A DNA stretch of 64,000 bases from Zygnema cylindricum (lineage: Eukaryota > Streptophyta > Zygnematophyceae > Zygnematales > Zygnemataceae), in contig JBBHKE010000534.1 of NCBI GenBank assembly GCA_037447655.1, positions 106,904-170,903 on the forward strand, written 5' to 3'. Positions 11,840 to 23,400 of the stretch are shown piece by piece; the first letter of the stretch is position 1, and every line of letters starts with the position of its first letter. The notes beneath the pieces were generated by a model that saw nothing but the letters and a program-made list of their open reading frames with translations, had not been told where the DNA came from and ran no database searches. Position numbers and translations under genes: made by a program.

Positions 11840-12879
11840 AGCTTACATGTTTGGAAATCCGACGGCACAAAATTCTCCACTAAAATAAAGTTGACGAACA
11901 CCCTGTATTTGCCGTCGGTTCAGTAAATCTGTTGTATGTACCGCAGTTTCAAATCATCGGCTGCAGCGTACTTTCACATTGTGACGGATCCATCAAGATC
12001 GTACGGGAGATGGCTCTGTGATTGCAGAAGGATTTGTGACGCACTCAATGTACAGCAAACTGTGTTGGAAACAACCGAATTTTGACATTCCTACGGACGA
12101 ATCTGTTAAGCATTTTGGAGAAGAAAAATCAGGATGTCATATCTCCTTCGAGGAGATTGACTCCTTCGCTTAAAAAAAAATGACGACGTGAAAAAAAAAT
12201 GCGGCTGGTGACCTGCAGTCGTATTTTGAAGATGAAGGTCGAGGGAATGGAGGTCAAAAACGACATTCTCTAATTTGGAGCTGAAGTAAAATTTAAGTGA
12301 ACAGTGAAGAGAGGCGAAAGAATAATGGAAAAGGAAGAAATTAATTTCGTGCGTGCTATCAATTTCGTATACGCACACGTTGATTAACGTTGATGGAAGT
12401 TACTCTTTTGAAGAGGAGAATGTGACGGCACGGAATTCTCGGTTGTCATAATTTTGAGGGGAATGTGAAGTACGGCAAACCTGTTCGATTGCTACAGGAA
12501 ATGCCGATTATTAATGTCTGCAGTTTAATTGAGGGGCGACTGAATCCGTTAAGCGAGTCGGTGCTTGGTACAGTGTCCGTACCATGGTTAAGAGGGGGCG
12601 ATCATACACCATTTTTACCGCTTCCCCATTACGAGGGGGTTTGGCGGATATTTTGAGAAACGGTTGTGTGGACGACGTTGATGGAATTCCGGACAAAATG
12701 TTTTGAGTTGTTTTTTTTTTATGTTGGTTTCGTAGATTCATTGTTTCGTGCAGTTTTATGTTTTTTCGTTTGGAGTTGTGTTGTTTAGTGCGTTCTGTCT
12801 CATTGGTCCAGCGCACGTATGAATTTCGGATATTTTGGTCGCAGTTGCAGTTTGACGATTCTCCCAATATGAGGGGGGT
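11840..12879 (+). other. E6 non-coding remnant between protease and 3' LTR
   Basis: The first 90 bases or so still read as protease in frame-broken form (TKIKLTNTLYLPSV). After that I see no integrase, RT or RNase H motif in any frame; the pol domain is deleted. The final GAGGGGGGT at 12871-12879 is the polypurine tract. Confidence 0.7.
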
Positions 12880-12997
12880 TGTTAAGATATTGGGCGAATC
12901 GACTTCTGCCAAAATCGCGCCATTTAATGTTTTGGTTCGGTTCTTTGTTGTTTTGTTAGTACTTTATTTTGTGTACGTTTCGGTACAGTACTTTCGG

Positions 12998-13812
12998 CAG
13001 AGGTCGCAAACGGTCAACCGAAACCGTGACCGACCGTTAACCGACCGCCCGCGCCGGATCCGGAACGGATTCGGTTGCCAAATTTTGGGGGTCGGGCGGT
13101 TACGGTCGGTTTATTCACCAGGAAAAAAAAAACGGTCGGTTACGGTCGGTCAACCAAAAAACCAAAAAAATGAAAATTTTGTACTGTCCCTTTAATCCAA
13201 CATTCTTGTACTTTGTACTCTTTGGCATCGTGGAAGTACGTGACATCATGATTAGCGTCGCAAATCCGACACAGTACTATAGTAAGCAATTTATTTCGCA
13301 AATCAAAGGGAACGCGACAAAGCGTCGCAAATCTGACACGGTAGTACAATATTTATTTCGCAAATCTTAGGCAACGCGACAAAGCGTCGCAAATCTGACA
13401 CGGTAGTACACTATTCATTTCGAAAATCTTAGGGAACGCGACAAAGCGTCGCAAATCTGACACGGTAGTACAATATTTATTTCACAAATCTTTGGCAACG
13501 CGACAAAGCGTTGCAAATCTGACACGGTAGTAACACTATTCATTTCGCAAATCTTAGGGAACGCGACAAATCATAATTATTGGCTTATTCCGTCGTACAT
13601 TGAATAATTTTGTACTTTTTCGGTTACGGGCGGGCACGGTTAGTCGCGAAAAATCAAGATTCGGTTAATTTTTTTTTTCATAAACGACGGTCGGTTAACG
13701 GTTAACAATTTTGGAGCGTGACAAAACTCGGTGGGGCGTCGGTTACTCACATTTTGAAAAAAAAAAAACGGACAGTTTCGGGTATGAAAATTTTTGACTT
13801 TTGCGACCTCTG
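12998..13812. mobile_element. Non-autonomous hAT-like transposon with 8 bp target duplication
   Basis: It is an 815 bp insertion bounded by terminal inverted repeats CAGAGGTCGCAAA / TTTTGCGACCTCTG and flanked on both sides by ACTTTCGG (12990-12997 and 13813-13820). The empty site, a single ACTTTCGG, is preserved in the sister LTR at 9635-9642. An 8 bp duplication and CAGAG-type ends fit the hAT superfamily. There is no transposase ORF. The subterminal regions are rich in GGTCGGTTA/AACCGACC motifs, and the centre holds a 62 bp tandem repeat. Confidence 0.93.
13254..13569. repeat. 62 bp tandem repeat within the hAT-like element
   Basis: AGCGTCGCAAATCTGACACG recurs at 13254 (one variant), 13321, 13383, 13445 and 13507 (with GTTG for GTCG), giving about five units with spacing 67, 62, 62 and 62 bp. 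Each unit contains ATTTATTTCGCAAATC or ATTCATTTCG and ends GGAACGCGACAA. Alternating variants suggest a two-unit higher-order pattern. Confidence 0.9.
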
Positions 13813-14314
13813 ACTTTCGGTACTTGTTGTCTTAAGTGAATCAGACGTCTATCGATTTGATTCAATATTGGCAAAGAGCGACAGTAATATTCAATGTGTA
13901 CGGCGAAGCAGCAATACTTTTGTACGGCCGATACTGCAACGATGCTGCATCGATCCTGCCACATTCTGTTTCGGTTTACAGAAAGAGATTTCTGGAAAAG
14001 AAGGTTAGCTCGAGGTAGCTCAAGAGCTGTAGGCTATGGCTGGCGCACCTTCGCGTGTATTTGGTCATCTTTGGTAGAGGGAGTTTGGTTAGTATTGTTT
14101 CTTTGTTTACTTGTTCTTTGTTTATGTAGAGGGTATTTAGTGGGTAAGTGGGAGTGAGTAGATTATCACAAGTTATGTAGAGTGATCTCTGAATTTGTAC
14201 TAAGGAGGGGAAAAGCCTTTGGTGAAATAAAAACATTTATTTTGCTGGATATCTTTATTGTCTTTATCTTGCTTCCGCTGTGGTGAATTTGTTATTTTTG
14301 TCTTGCTTTCTTTC

Positions 14315-14844
14315 GCCGTCTGGTTACGTGACGGTTGCAAACAGCCAAGGCGACCATTCCACAATGGGGGCTTGGATGGGAACCGTCCGATGTTAACCGA
14401 CTTTTACTTTGCGCCGTTGAAATTAAGTGTTTGCACTACTGAAATTCATGCTATCCGTGCGCCTACAAACACCTAACTGGATCTATGTTACAATTCATAA
14501 TTCCGTCTATTGACTCTGTCCACTAGTACTCGTTTATATGTTTATCAAATCTTGTATATCCCAGCACAGATACTAGACTATAAAATAAGACGTCCGGCAA
14601 GTCCGGCAGTCTGTAGGGACTAGGATCAATTCCTTAGTCCATCAGCTTTTTGCAAGGGTTGATCCTCCTATCTTCTTCTGGATGCTTAGGCAACCATGGC
14701 TCTATCTCTCTCTCACCAGTCTTTAGTGCCTACGACATGTACGGGGACTAGAGAGAGGGAAAGGCAAAGCCTGACTGCCTAATAAGACCTTTTAGTTTTC
14801 TACATTCTGACTTAGAAAATACAACAAAACCTCTAATTTCAACA
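14315..14844 (-). repeat. Copia E5 5' LTR, promoter-proximal half
   Basis: It continues the reverse LTR interrupted at 9525 and ends TTTCAACA at 14844. It keeps the CCATGGCTC element near 14694-14702, the CTCTCTC tract and the region of the tRNA-like block (about 14590-14680, poorly preserved here). Confidence 0.78.
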
Positions 14845-14859
14845 GGTTTATCTCGTCAT

Positions 14860-15117
14860 ACTCAACCGCCGCTATTCCATTACACAGAGTACGAAACATA
14901 TAGTTACACATGGCATGTAACGCTATATACAGTGAAAAATATAATATAGTATATCGTAAAGTACCATTCTATAGCGTACTATACATTTTCCACTTATCGC
15001 CGATAAGGAATTTGTTGGTCTCGGAGCAATATATATCGGGACCCTTGACCGTTCGATAACCGACAACTATCGGTATCGCTGTTATCGCAATAAAATTTTT
15101 GCCGATACACAACAATA
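14860..15117. mobile_element. Partial hAT-like TIR element (T family, copy T1)
   Basis: It has one recognisable terminus, GCCGATACACAACAATA at about 15101-15117, preceded by the family body (ATGCCACGC-like TGGCATG near 14910, TATCGCCGATAA, ATATCGGGACCC, TTCGATAACCG). The opposite end is not found, so it is truncated. Confidence 0.7.
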
Positions 15118-15209
15118 ATTTTTTGACTCCATATGTGCTAATACCAATGCGGTTTTCTGATCCGGTGATGATGTACATCGGGGAACATTTCCATGTATAC
15201 GGAAAAAGT

Positions 15210-15780
15210 TGAAGGGTTTGGCGAGGAGAGGGATAAGAGAGGATTGACGGGGAGAAGAGTGGAACAAGAAAATTATGGGAGAGAATGGAGAGGAATAAGA
15301 GACAAATGAGAGCAAAGAGCAAAGAGAGGGAAGAGATATAGACGGGAGAGAGTGAGGAGAGGGAAGAGGTAGAAGAGAGAAATGGGGAGAAGAGAGGAGG
15401 TTAAGGAGGAGGGAGAAGAATTGAGACATGGAAAGGTAAGAAAAGATTAGGGTGAGGGTGGGGGGGGGGTGTCAAAGACGGGTTAAAGTAGAGAGGAGAT
15501 AGGAGGGAGATGAAAGATGAGGGGAAAAATAAAGAATGAAAGAGAGAGAGGATACAGGAGGGTTTAACGGGGAAAGAAAAGAATATAACAAGGGAGAGGG
15601 AAGAGGAGATGGGATAAAATGATGAAAAGAAGAGAGAAAAAGAGAGGGGGGAGAGCGGAGTTGAAAGAGGAAGAGATGTGACAAAATGGTGAGGAAAGAG
15701 AGAGAAGAGAGGAGGGGGGAGAGTAGGGAGGAGAGAGGGAAGAGAGGGATAGAATAGAGTGGAGACCATAGAAAGAGGTT
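15210..15780. repeat. Polypurine tract of about 570 bp
   Basis: The plus strand is almost purely A/G (AGAGGGAAGAGA-type), with rare C/T interruptions. Minus-strand reading gives only Ser/Pro/Leu repeats, so it is not coding. Such mirror-like purine tracts can form triplex DNA. It lies between the T1 fragment and a retroelement. Confidence 0.85.
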
Positions 15781-15899
15781 GTAGGTTGTTGTCCACGATA
15801 TCTGGGCTTTGTTGGAACTTCGTCTAGATTGGTTGGTCCTCTAGGTTGATGTTTCAAATGCCTTTAATTCAGTATATCGGAGAGTTTTTTGTTTCCCAT

Positions 15900-17066
15900 T
15901 GCTTATGGTTTCCCCCTCCTTGATTGTAAGACCTTTCTTGTCATGAGAGCTTTTTGATGTTTGACCAATAGCCTCTCATTTTCACGTGATAGTGGTTTTT
16001 TTCCTATTTCCTTCGCGACTTGCACTCACTTGGAAAGACTCTCTTAGCGAAAACTTATCCGTCCTTGCTCATCACCACGCCCTCCGGGCTCTCGCTTTCC
16101 AATTTCCCTTCTTGCCTCTTGCCTCTTACCTCTTCCCTTTTGTTACAGAATACACAATTGATCGGCATCGGAAGAGGTTATGTCGATTTAATATTTTTTC
16201 AAATATGGTCTAGCACGAGTCCAAGTGTGTTGTTTGGTCACCTTTTGATGTCTTTGTGCTCACTCCCCCTCATGGTTTCCAAACTCGTATTCCATTCGAG
16301 TGCATTTGTGTGCTAAGGTGCCCGGTTGGCAAGTTCTCTATGACCGAATTTCTTGATCTTGCTCTTTAAACATGTTTGTCCACATATCCCAAACATCATC
16401 CCTTATGTGGCTTTTGCTCTTTTTACGCTGTTTTTCACCCATCGCCCCTCACATTTTATTCCACAGTGGTGGTTTGACATTGTTTTGGAGAACCAACCCT
16501 CGATTATTGACGTTCGTCAAACGGCTTTGCATGTTCGAGTGGTCGAGCATGAAGTCGTCAAGGAGGATTGTGGTTATTCGGACCTTGATGTTAAGGATGA
16601 ATTTATCTCGATGGTGGAGATAATTTGTTTTTTGGGTGTTGCTTTCGATGAGTTTCTCCGTAATTGGGTAGGATGATGGGCCCTTGAAGCCCTTTCGCTT
16701 CAGTCCTTATGTTTGTTAATCGTCAGCGTTTGTATGTGGCTTTACAACCTCTATCCTGATTCAATGTACTATTTTTGTTATGGATCATCAACGTATTCCA
16801 AAATACTTTCAGCATACTCCTCGAGACTAGTCAAAGAATCAAGGGGCTTTGTTAGCGGTTCTTTAGCAAGCTTTGTTAAGAAGTTTTTTTTCGAGTACAC
16901 TACCTTATTGTTGCTTTTTGCTTGCTTTTTTTCCTTTGTTTCTTCCGCCTTGTTTTTGCTTTTAGTTGCCTCAACATGCATTCGGTATTTCACTTTTAGC
17001 TTTGCCGTTCAGTTTTCTTCCCATGTACTCAAATAGTTTAGCATCGTGCTTTCATAATAAAGCCTT
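15900..17066 (+). pseudogene. Retroelement copy R1, 3' part (RT-nuclease type)
   Basis: The stretch EFISMVEIICFLGVAFDEFLR at about 16597-16665 matches GFISMAFEIFGCLGVALDEFLR in the better copy R2, so this is a second, more decayed 3' part of the same element. Reading frames are broken throughout. Its 3' end, CCCATGTACTC…ATAATAAAG at about 17020-17066, parallels the 3' end of R2. The 5' boundary is not visible. Confidence 0.6.
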
Positions 17067-17454
17067 ATTACACTTACTGTATTACTCCATACAAATTGAC
17101 AAGAATTGTAATGCACAATTACTCACAAAAACCGGCATAGCAAAATTACACTTCCTAAGGCTTTTAATATTCAAAGAACATTATTAGAGTTAAGTGGTAT
17201 CTGTATACCAATTTAGTGCAAAGTGGTGCTCTCAGCCAAGGTTATTCAATTATATTGGGGATGATTTGAGTAGGTTAAGTTAGTATGCTATTGAATGTTC
17301 TTGGTCTTATGCTCATTGTTCTCTTCCACTTCCTTTGTTAGTTTGCTCTTCTCTATGTGCAACCTTCTCTCTTTTCCTGTGTTGCTTTCCATTTTAGTTT
17401 GCTTCTTCTCGGTTCATTCCAATGTTGTTTTGGCTTTTCATTTCGTTTGTTCTC

Positions 17455-18566
17455 CATGTACTATGGACCTTCTCTCGTTTTCTGGCTAGGGACACTCATA
17501 TTATTGCTACCGCTTTTTCTAGAGTTTTGGACAGTGTGGTCGCCTTCTAGCGGTCCCTTTTGAATGCATCTCGTTCTCTTCCTCCAGCTGCTATCGCGGA
17601 CATGGGCGGACATGCTGGTTCTTTCTACTCTTGTTACGACATCAGTTTTGCATGTCCAGGAATCCATTTCTGATCAGGTTGTCGCCGCTAATAAGACCGA
17701 GCTTCTCGAGGCGCTTCCTTCCAATTATTCGCGTGCACGCTTTCTCTCTTGTGGTGGACCTGGTTCCGGAGCTTGGCTATTGGCTATCTCTAACTTATCT
17801 ACCCTCCAATTCACCCCGGCTCAGTTCACCACGGCCCTCAGGTTTCGGCTTGGTCTCCCTCACTCACCTTTGCTTGGCTCTCTTGTTTGCTCATGTGACC
17901 ACGTTCTCGAGCCCAACGACGTCCATTTGCTTCGTTGCTCCCACGGGGGCGAGTTGATTCAGGCGCATGACGCGATTCGAGACACCATTGCTACTTTCGC
18001 TTCCGAGGGGGGATAATTTGTCGCCCGGAGATTTCCCACATTATTTTTTCGCGTCGGATTGACATTGTATTCCTCGATGGTGCGCGTCGTACATTTGGTG
18101 ACGTTGTTTTGGCGAACGCTACCTCGGATACAGTCGTCAGCCAAGCAGCTCGACATGTGGGTGTGGCCTCCCGTGATGCGGCTAGGAGGAAGGAGCGTGA
18201 TTATGCCCATCGCGATGCTATGGATGGCTTCATTTCGATGGCGTTCGAGATATTTGGTTGTTTGGGTGTTGCTTTGGACGAGTTCCTCCGTGCTTGTGGT
18301 CGGCGCTTGTTCGAGCGGCCTCTGTTTCAGTACTTCTTTTTATTGTCAATGTTTATCTGTGGCCCTACAACGAGTGCAGGCTTCTATCCTCCTTGGATCG
18401 TTTATTGTAGCTATGGATCGTTGACGTGTCCCGGAACTCCCTCCTCGTGGTCCTCGGGGATTCAGGGACTTACGTGGTTGCTTTTCGTATATTTTTTTGC
18501 AATGCTACTTTCTTTTGTTCCCATGGACTCGGATGATTTACCATCACGCCTTTAAATAAAGTCAGC
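17455..18566 (+). pseudogene. Retroelement copy R2: C-terminal zinc-binding and nuclease region
   Basis: The translation has the signature of the C-terminal part of a class of eukaryotic reverse transcriptases: GGPGSGAWLLAI and ALRFRLGLP, then a Cys/His cluster (CSCDHVLEPNDVHLLRCSHGGE, with H further on) at about 17885-17960. The following frame reads RRIDIVFLDG…GDVVLANA, which resembles a PD-(D/E)XK-type nuclease core. A slip at the G6 run 18006-18011 separates the two frames. The frame then ends in LPSRL followed by TAA near 18553 and the tail AATAAAG. The polymerase domain itself is absent. I assign it to a retroelement with restriction-like endonuclease by pattern, not by search. Confidence 0.62.
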
Positions 18567-20410
18567 CATTTTTTTTATTTTTTTTTGTCAATTAAGTTCA
18601 ATATCTACAGAGTGTTGTTAACTTTATTTTATGCTTTTGGACTGAAATAAGTTGCGGCTGAAGTCGAGTTATTAACACATCTAGGTTTCGACTCTGCAAC
18701 CTCCTTAGCAGATTGCAACATTCAACTTCTTCTCCAATCCTGAGAACTCAACAACAGATAATTCAAGATTACTGCTTCTCTATATACTAGAAAAGACCAC
18801 CCGGCTATATGATCCGTCCATTTGACATGAGTCTGGTTATCTTCTAAAGACCCAGCGTTGTATCGTAAACTCCAATATTGGGAGTCATCGGCCTGGAAGC
18901 TCAAGAAGCTTGTACTCGCTTGAAGACTCAGGGATTTCTTGGTAATCAAAACTTGGATACATTAAACTGTCTGTTCCTGAGTTCTGAAAAACATCATGAA
19001 ACAGTCAAGTTGTACAAGGTTGATAGGTCAATCGCATAGAATCTCAAAACCTGACGAAAACAACAGTAATGAGTTCAAGAAATAGGTTCACCTAAATATA
19101 GACATCAAAAAAATGCTAAGGGTTGCTACTCTTGAATAAGCACAAGGAAAAAAGTTTAAATATAGAGGTTTAAATTTCACGCAGAAGGAAATCCTTTCAA
19201 TAAAATTAATCTAGAGAAATAGAAAACAAACATTCAATTCTTGGTCATACAAAATTGTACTTATCTGACCACTTTCGAGTTAAAGGCAAATGATTTCTAG
19301 ATTCACCGTACAGGATAGACAGCCCATCACTATTTGACAGTAAATTACCAGTACAAATTCTTTATAAATTAACTGAATAAAACTTTGTTTTGCAGCATGG
19401 CTTATTGTGGGCCACTTAAAAGAGTTACTAACAGGAATTAATAAAAAAACTCTACAGGATTTAGAATGACTAACTCCAATAGCGATAGACAGGTTACTTG
19501 AATAAAAAAGGATTCTGATATGCCCAGAGCATCACCCACATGCACGCTATATAATGTACAAACATATCCGTCAGTTTCTGGAATTTTGTAGCAGAAATTG
19601 AACAGCCAATCTGACAAGAATCACAAATAAAGTAAATTAAACAAAAAAAAAAAAAATCAGTTTTTAGTATTTATAATCCTCTTATTCAGAGCCTCTGTTT
19701 GAACCTCACAGAGAAAACACCAGGACAGTAAGAATAATAATCTGATCGGCAAACTTTCCTCACTCCGCCAGAGATATTTGAGAATAAACAAGTAGTTAAT
19801 AAGGGCTAAACTCTACATATGCCTGTAAACTTGCCAATCCTTGAGCTACAGACAAAATCAAATTTTCATAAGCTGAGCCTGAGATTCTCTCAACTGCTGA
19901 AAAAAGCACATTTTGACCTTGTCAAAAGCAATTAGACAACAGATGCGACCAACAGAGCTATCTAGTCTTGCTAATTCTCCAATCTAATTGTCTTCCCAAT
20001 ATCTAACGCTATTTACATCATATAAAAGTGCGAGGGCAAAAAAAAAAACGTCCAGCACAGACCCTAAGTAATGGTCTGAAGTTTAAAACTGATACCTCCT
20101 CTGTCTCCCACTTAAGGATCTGAGCAAAACTGTAACTGAATCCTTCCCCAGAATGTGAATATCTTTCCCCAACCAGGACAACTGTCCCCATTCTTTTAAT
20201 CCACTTTCTCCAAAAGAAATTTCACCTCACAAGCCAATTGAGGAGATGAATGATCTGCCCCTTCCATACTCGACCCCTTTCCAGATCTCCACTAGCGACC
20301 ACTTCTAGCCTATGCCCAAAATCAATAAGATAACCCATAAACAGCATTGCCAAATTATGAGTACCTCATGTACTGCCGTGGACTTACGCCTTTCTCGAAT
20401 CTTGCAGGTT
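18567..20410. other. Intergenic region downstream of the PTI1-like gene
   Basis: It is AT-rich and has no supported gene. The only structured signal is a possible minus-strand terminal exon at 18885-18983: a TTTTTCAG acceptor followed by 32 open codons ending in TGA. It would be a separate gene end or part of the 3' UTR region of the kinase gene. The rest shows only A/T runs. Confidence 0.5.
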
Positions 20411-23400
20411 TTATTCATCTGCTACTGGTGCCCGAGGGACGTTCAAAAGAGGTGATAGAGCCTTCACCACAATACTCATATTTGGACGGAAATCGGCCTC
20501 ATACTGAACGCAAAGTGCAGCCACTGCTGCCATCTGTACAGAAGACGAATCAAGAGAAAAAAATAAATAAGCATTACCGAAAGAAACCCACAGCAACTGG
20601 CAGAAAATAGCAGACACGATTTGGACATGGTCAAAAAGAAAGGAAAGACGTTCCAAACTTTCACGTTCTTCAAATAATACAAGTGTTTGCAATTGACCAG
20701 ATATGGATATATATTTTTCCAAACCAACGTGGAACCGTTTCTAAATCAGTCATCTTCATTTGCTAGAGCTCCTGTTTTGGAATGAGAAAGCATGTACATA
20801 TGCCTTCAAGAAAGCTGGAGAACAGAGCCCTCCGCATTGAAGACAGCTAATAAACTTGAATAGATACTTAAGGATTTCATCAACTTGATCAGTACCTTTG
20901 CAACAGCTTTTGGTGGATATTCACCCTTCAGACGTGGATCCACACACTGCTTGACCTTGTCCTCTCCCAAGCGAGGAGTCGCCTGTCCCATCGAACAAAC
21001 CCACCGTTACATGTTTTAACAACAAGACAATAAATGTTCTTCTCAACAATCTGCCCCTTACAAAAGAAGAATGGTACACAATTACAAGTCTCCCGCAAAT
21101 GAGGGTAATAAAACAGCCATTAACCAGCAGATTTGGTTTCTGTAAAACTCTTTTTAGCTGTAACCCGGCTGGTAGCTGACAACCATCAAAACCAGCAATC
21201 AAAAGGACACATTGCAAAACCATGAAAATCGCCACAACTTGATTTAGACTCATAAACAATCTAAAACAATTGAGACTCGGTTGACTCACGCTATTAAACA
21301 TCATAGGTGATAAAACTAAAAAATATCAATTTTCCAGAATGTACGAATCAAATTGAACAGGTTAACCAGCAAACATATGCAGAAAGGTCGCCCAAGAGCT
21401 TCTTGCCAGTCATAAACCACTGATAGTGTTACCAAACTAAAATGTAAGTCGCAAGCCAAATATGGACCTTCAGCCGCATGTTACATGATAAGGACACCAG
21501 TGTGAGAAAGTAGAACAATGAAATGAGGGAAGGATATTCACCCAAGTGACAAGAGACTGCTGCCCCCTCGGCATTGATGTATCCACAGGCTTCCGTCCAG
21601 TGAGAAGTTCCAGTAGCACCACTCCAAAGCTATAAACATCACTTTTCTGTGTAAGCTGTCCAGTCATAGCGTATCTGGTTACAATAAATTGAAACGAAAT
21701 TAATATAAAAAAGTGGCGTGTTAGCTAAGGCCAATGCTTAAGCACATTAATGAAAAGAGCGAAAACATATAGATCAAGATAGAACTGAACCAGGATGCAT
21801 AACTCTGGAAAGCAGACAGAGTCGAAAGGTCCCGGTCACTTCACTCTTAGCTCCACCCTCAAACTAAGGCCGAGGAAGATAGTCAGGCTAACACAATCAA
21901 TTGACAGCTGACACTTTACAAAATGTTGTACCCATGTGAAAGCATGGAAAAACTACAAGCACAGGATCTAAAACCAATTCATCTGACAACCTCTCATATA
22001 CTTTGATCAACAAAAAGATGGGATGAAGAACACAAAGGAAGAAAGAACGACAGATGTTCAGATACCAGCCAAAAGACAATCCTTTTTCACCAACATTGCA
22101 AGGTCACTGGACTAAAACCTCGGTTGGAAAGCTCAGAAACTTACTCAGGAGCATGATATCCGAAAGTGCCAAGGACACGAGTTGAATGTAATCTGGTTGC
22201 CTGGTCAGGTGCTTGATTTGAGAGATTAAAATCCGCAATTTTTGCATCAAAGTCCTCAAACAACAACACATTGGACGATTTAATATCCTTGTGAACCACA
22301 GATGGATGCACTTTCTCATGCAAATATTCCAACCCTTTGGCTGCGCCGACAGCAATCTTGACACGCTGCAACCAGTCCAAAACAGGACCAGGCTCGGCTT
22401 TCGACTTTCCCTTCTTACCTGTGACAGAACAATTAAAAAAGAATCAGGAAAAAATAAACAGAACAATAAGAAAAACACCAGAAAAAGATTGAACAGTTAA
22501 AAAATCATGCCCAAAGTGATGTGCCCAAATGTTGGCCTAAAGTTCAAAAGGACGCCAAACCTTAAACTCGATTCCTATTATCTCCACAATCATAAAAACC
22601 TATGACATAATAAAATATATATTGCCATAGAAAAACGTGAGATATAACTCCGTAATTTTTTTAAGAATCTCATTACCTATCCTTAGTGTGTGACAAATTC
22701 AGTACTCTTGAATGACTAGTTCTCCACATGCTTTGGAGTGCTACACCACTTTGTGTCAGTGTGAGTATTTTGAAGGGGGGCAAAGCTTCAGCTTTGAATC
22801 CTCCAACCTTGTGAAGAAGCTAGCCATGCCTACAATCCAATATAATGCAGCAAACACCTTCAAAAAAAGAAACCAAAAAAGCCCGTCTTTCAAGGCCAGG
22901 AAGCCACATGCAGTTCTTGATATTGATGATAATTACCATGAAGCACATTACAGATGTCATCTTACAGCTATTGAATGCTGAAGCTTACCATGAATGATAT
23001 CATGGAGACTCCCGTAAGGAGCAAATTCATACGCCAAAACTCTTGATACTCCTTCCATTCCATACGCAAGCAGTTGCACTACATGATCGTTTCGTAGCCT
23101 ACTCACCGACGCCAGCTGCTCCAAAAAAAAAAATAGAACAAGAAAACGGATATGCTTGAACCATATGTATGGCAATAAAGAAAAGGCATATCATGACGTA
23201 TGATAACATGGCACCGATGTACCGGACGAACTATGCACGCGTCACACAAGCAAAAGTTTCACATGGATAGCATACTCTCTCCTTCTCATACTCTCTCTAT
23301 ATCACCCTCTATTTATTATCATACACCCTCTTTGTCATGCACTTTCTCTTTATACACAAGTGTATGCAGGAAAATAGCGTTGTGGTACCTACTCATTATC

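Larger units (their letters stand above)
9526..14314 (+). mobile_element. Copia E6 (second family), gag-protease only, inserted in the E5 LTR
   Basis: This is a complete-ended but internally truncated Copia element. It has a 5' LTR (9526-10152), a canonical primer site (10155-10166), gag-protease (10196-11839), a non-coding remnant, a purine tract (12871-12879) and a 3' LTR (12880-14314, itself interrupted by a hAT-like element). Integrase, RT and RNase H are absent, so it depended on another element. Flanks read GGCGTC and GCCGTC, an imperfect target duplication. The LTR of E5 continues across it, proving insertion. Confidence 0.88.
12880..14314 (+). repeat. E6 3' LTR, interrupted by hAT-like element
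   Basis: It starts TGTTAAGATATTGGG after the purine tract. LTR sequence occupies 12880-12997 and 13813-14314, about 612 bp after subtracting the insertion and one 8 bp duplication, matching the 627 bp 5' LTR. Confidence 0.88.

Noticed and set aside
13254-13569. CRISPR-like array
   Set aside because: Units are contiguous 62 bp tandem repeats without unique spacers, inside a eukaryotic transposon.
15082-15857. Long minus-strand ORFs rich in Ser, Pro, Leu and Phe
   Set aside because: They are translations of the polypurine tract; several overlapping frames are open at once and none has a start context or domain.
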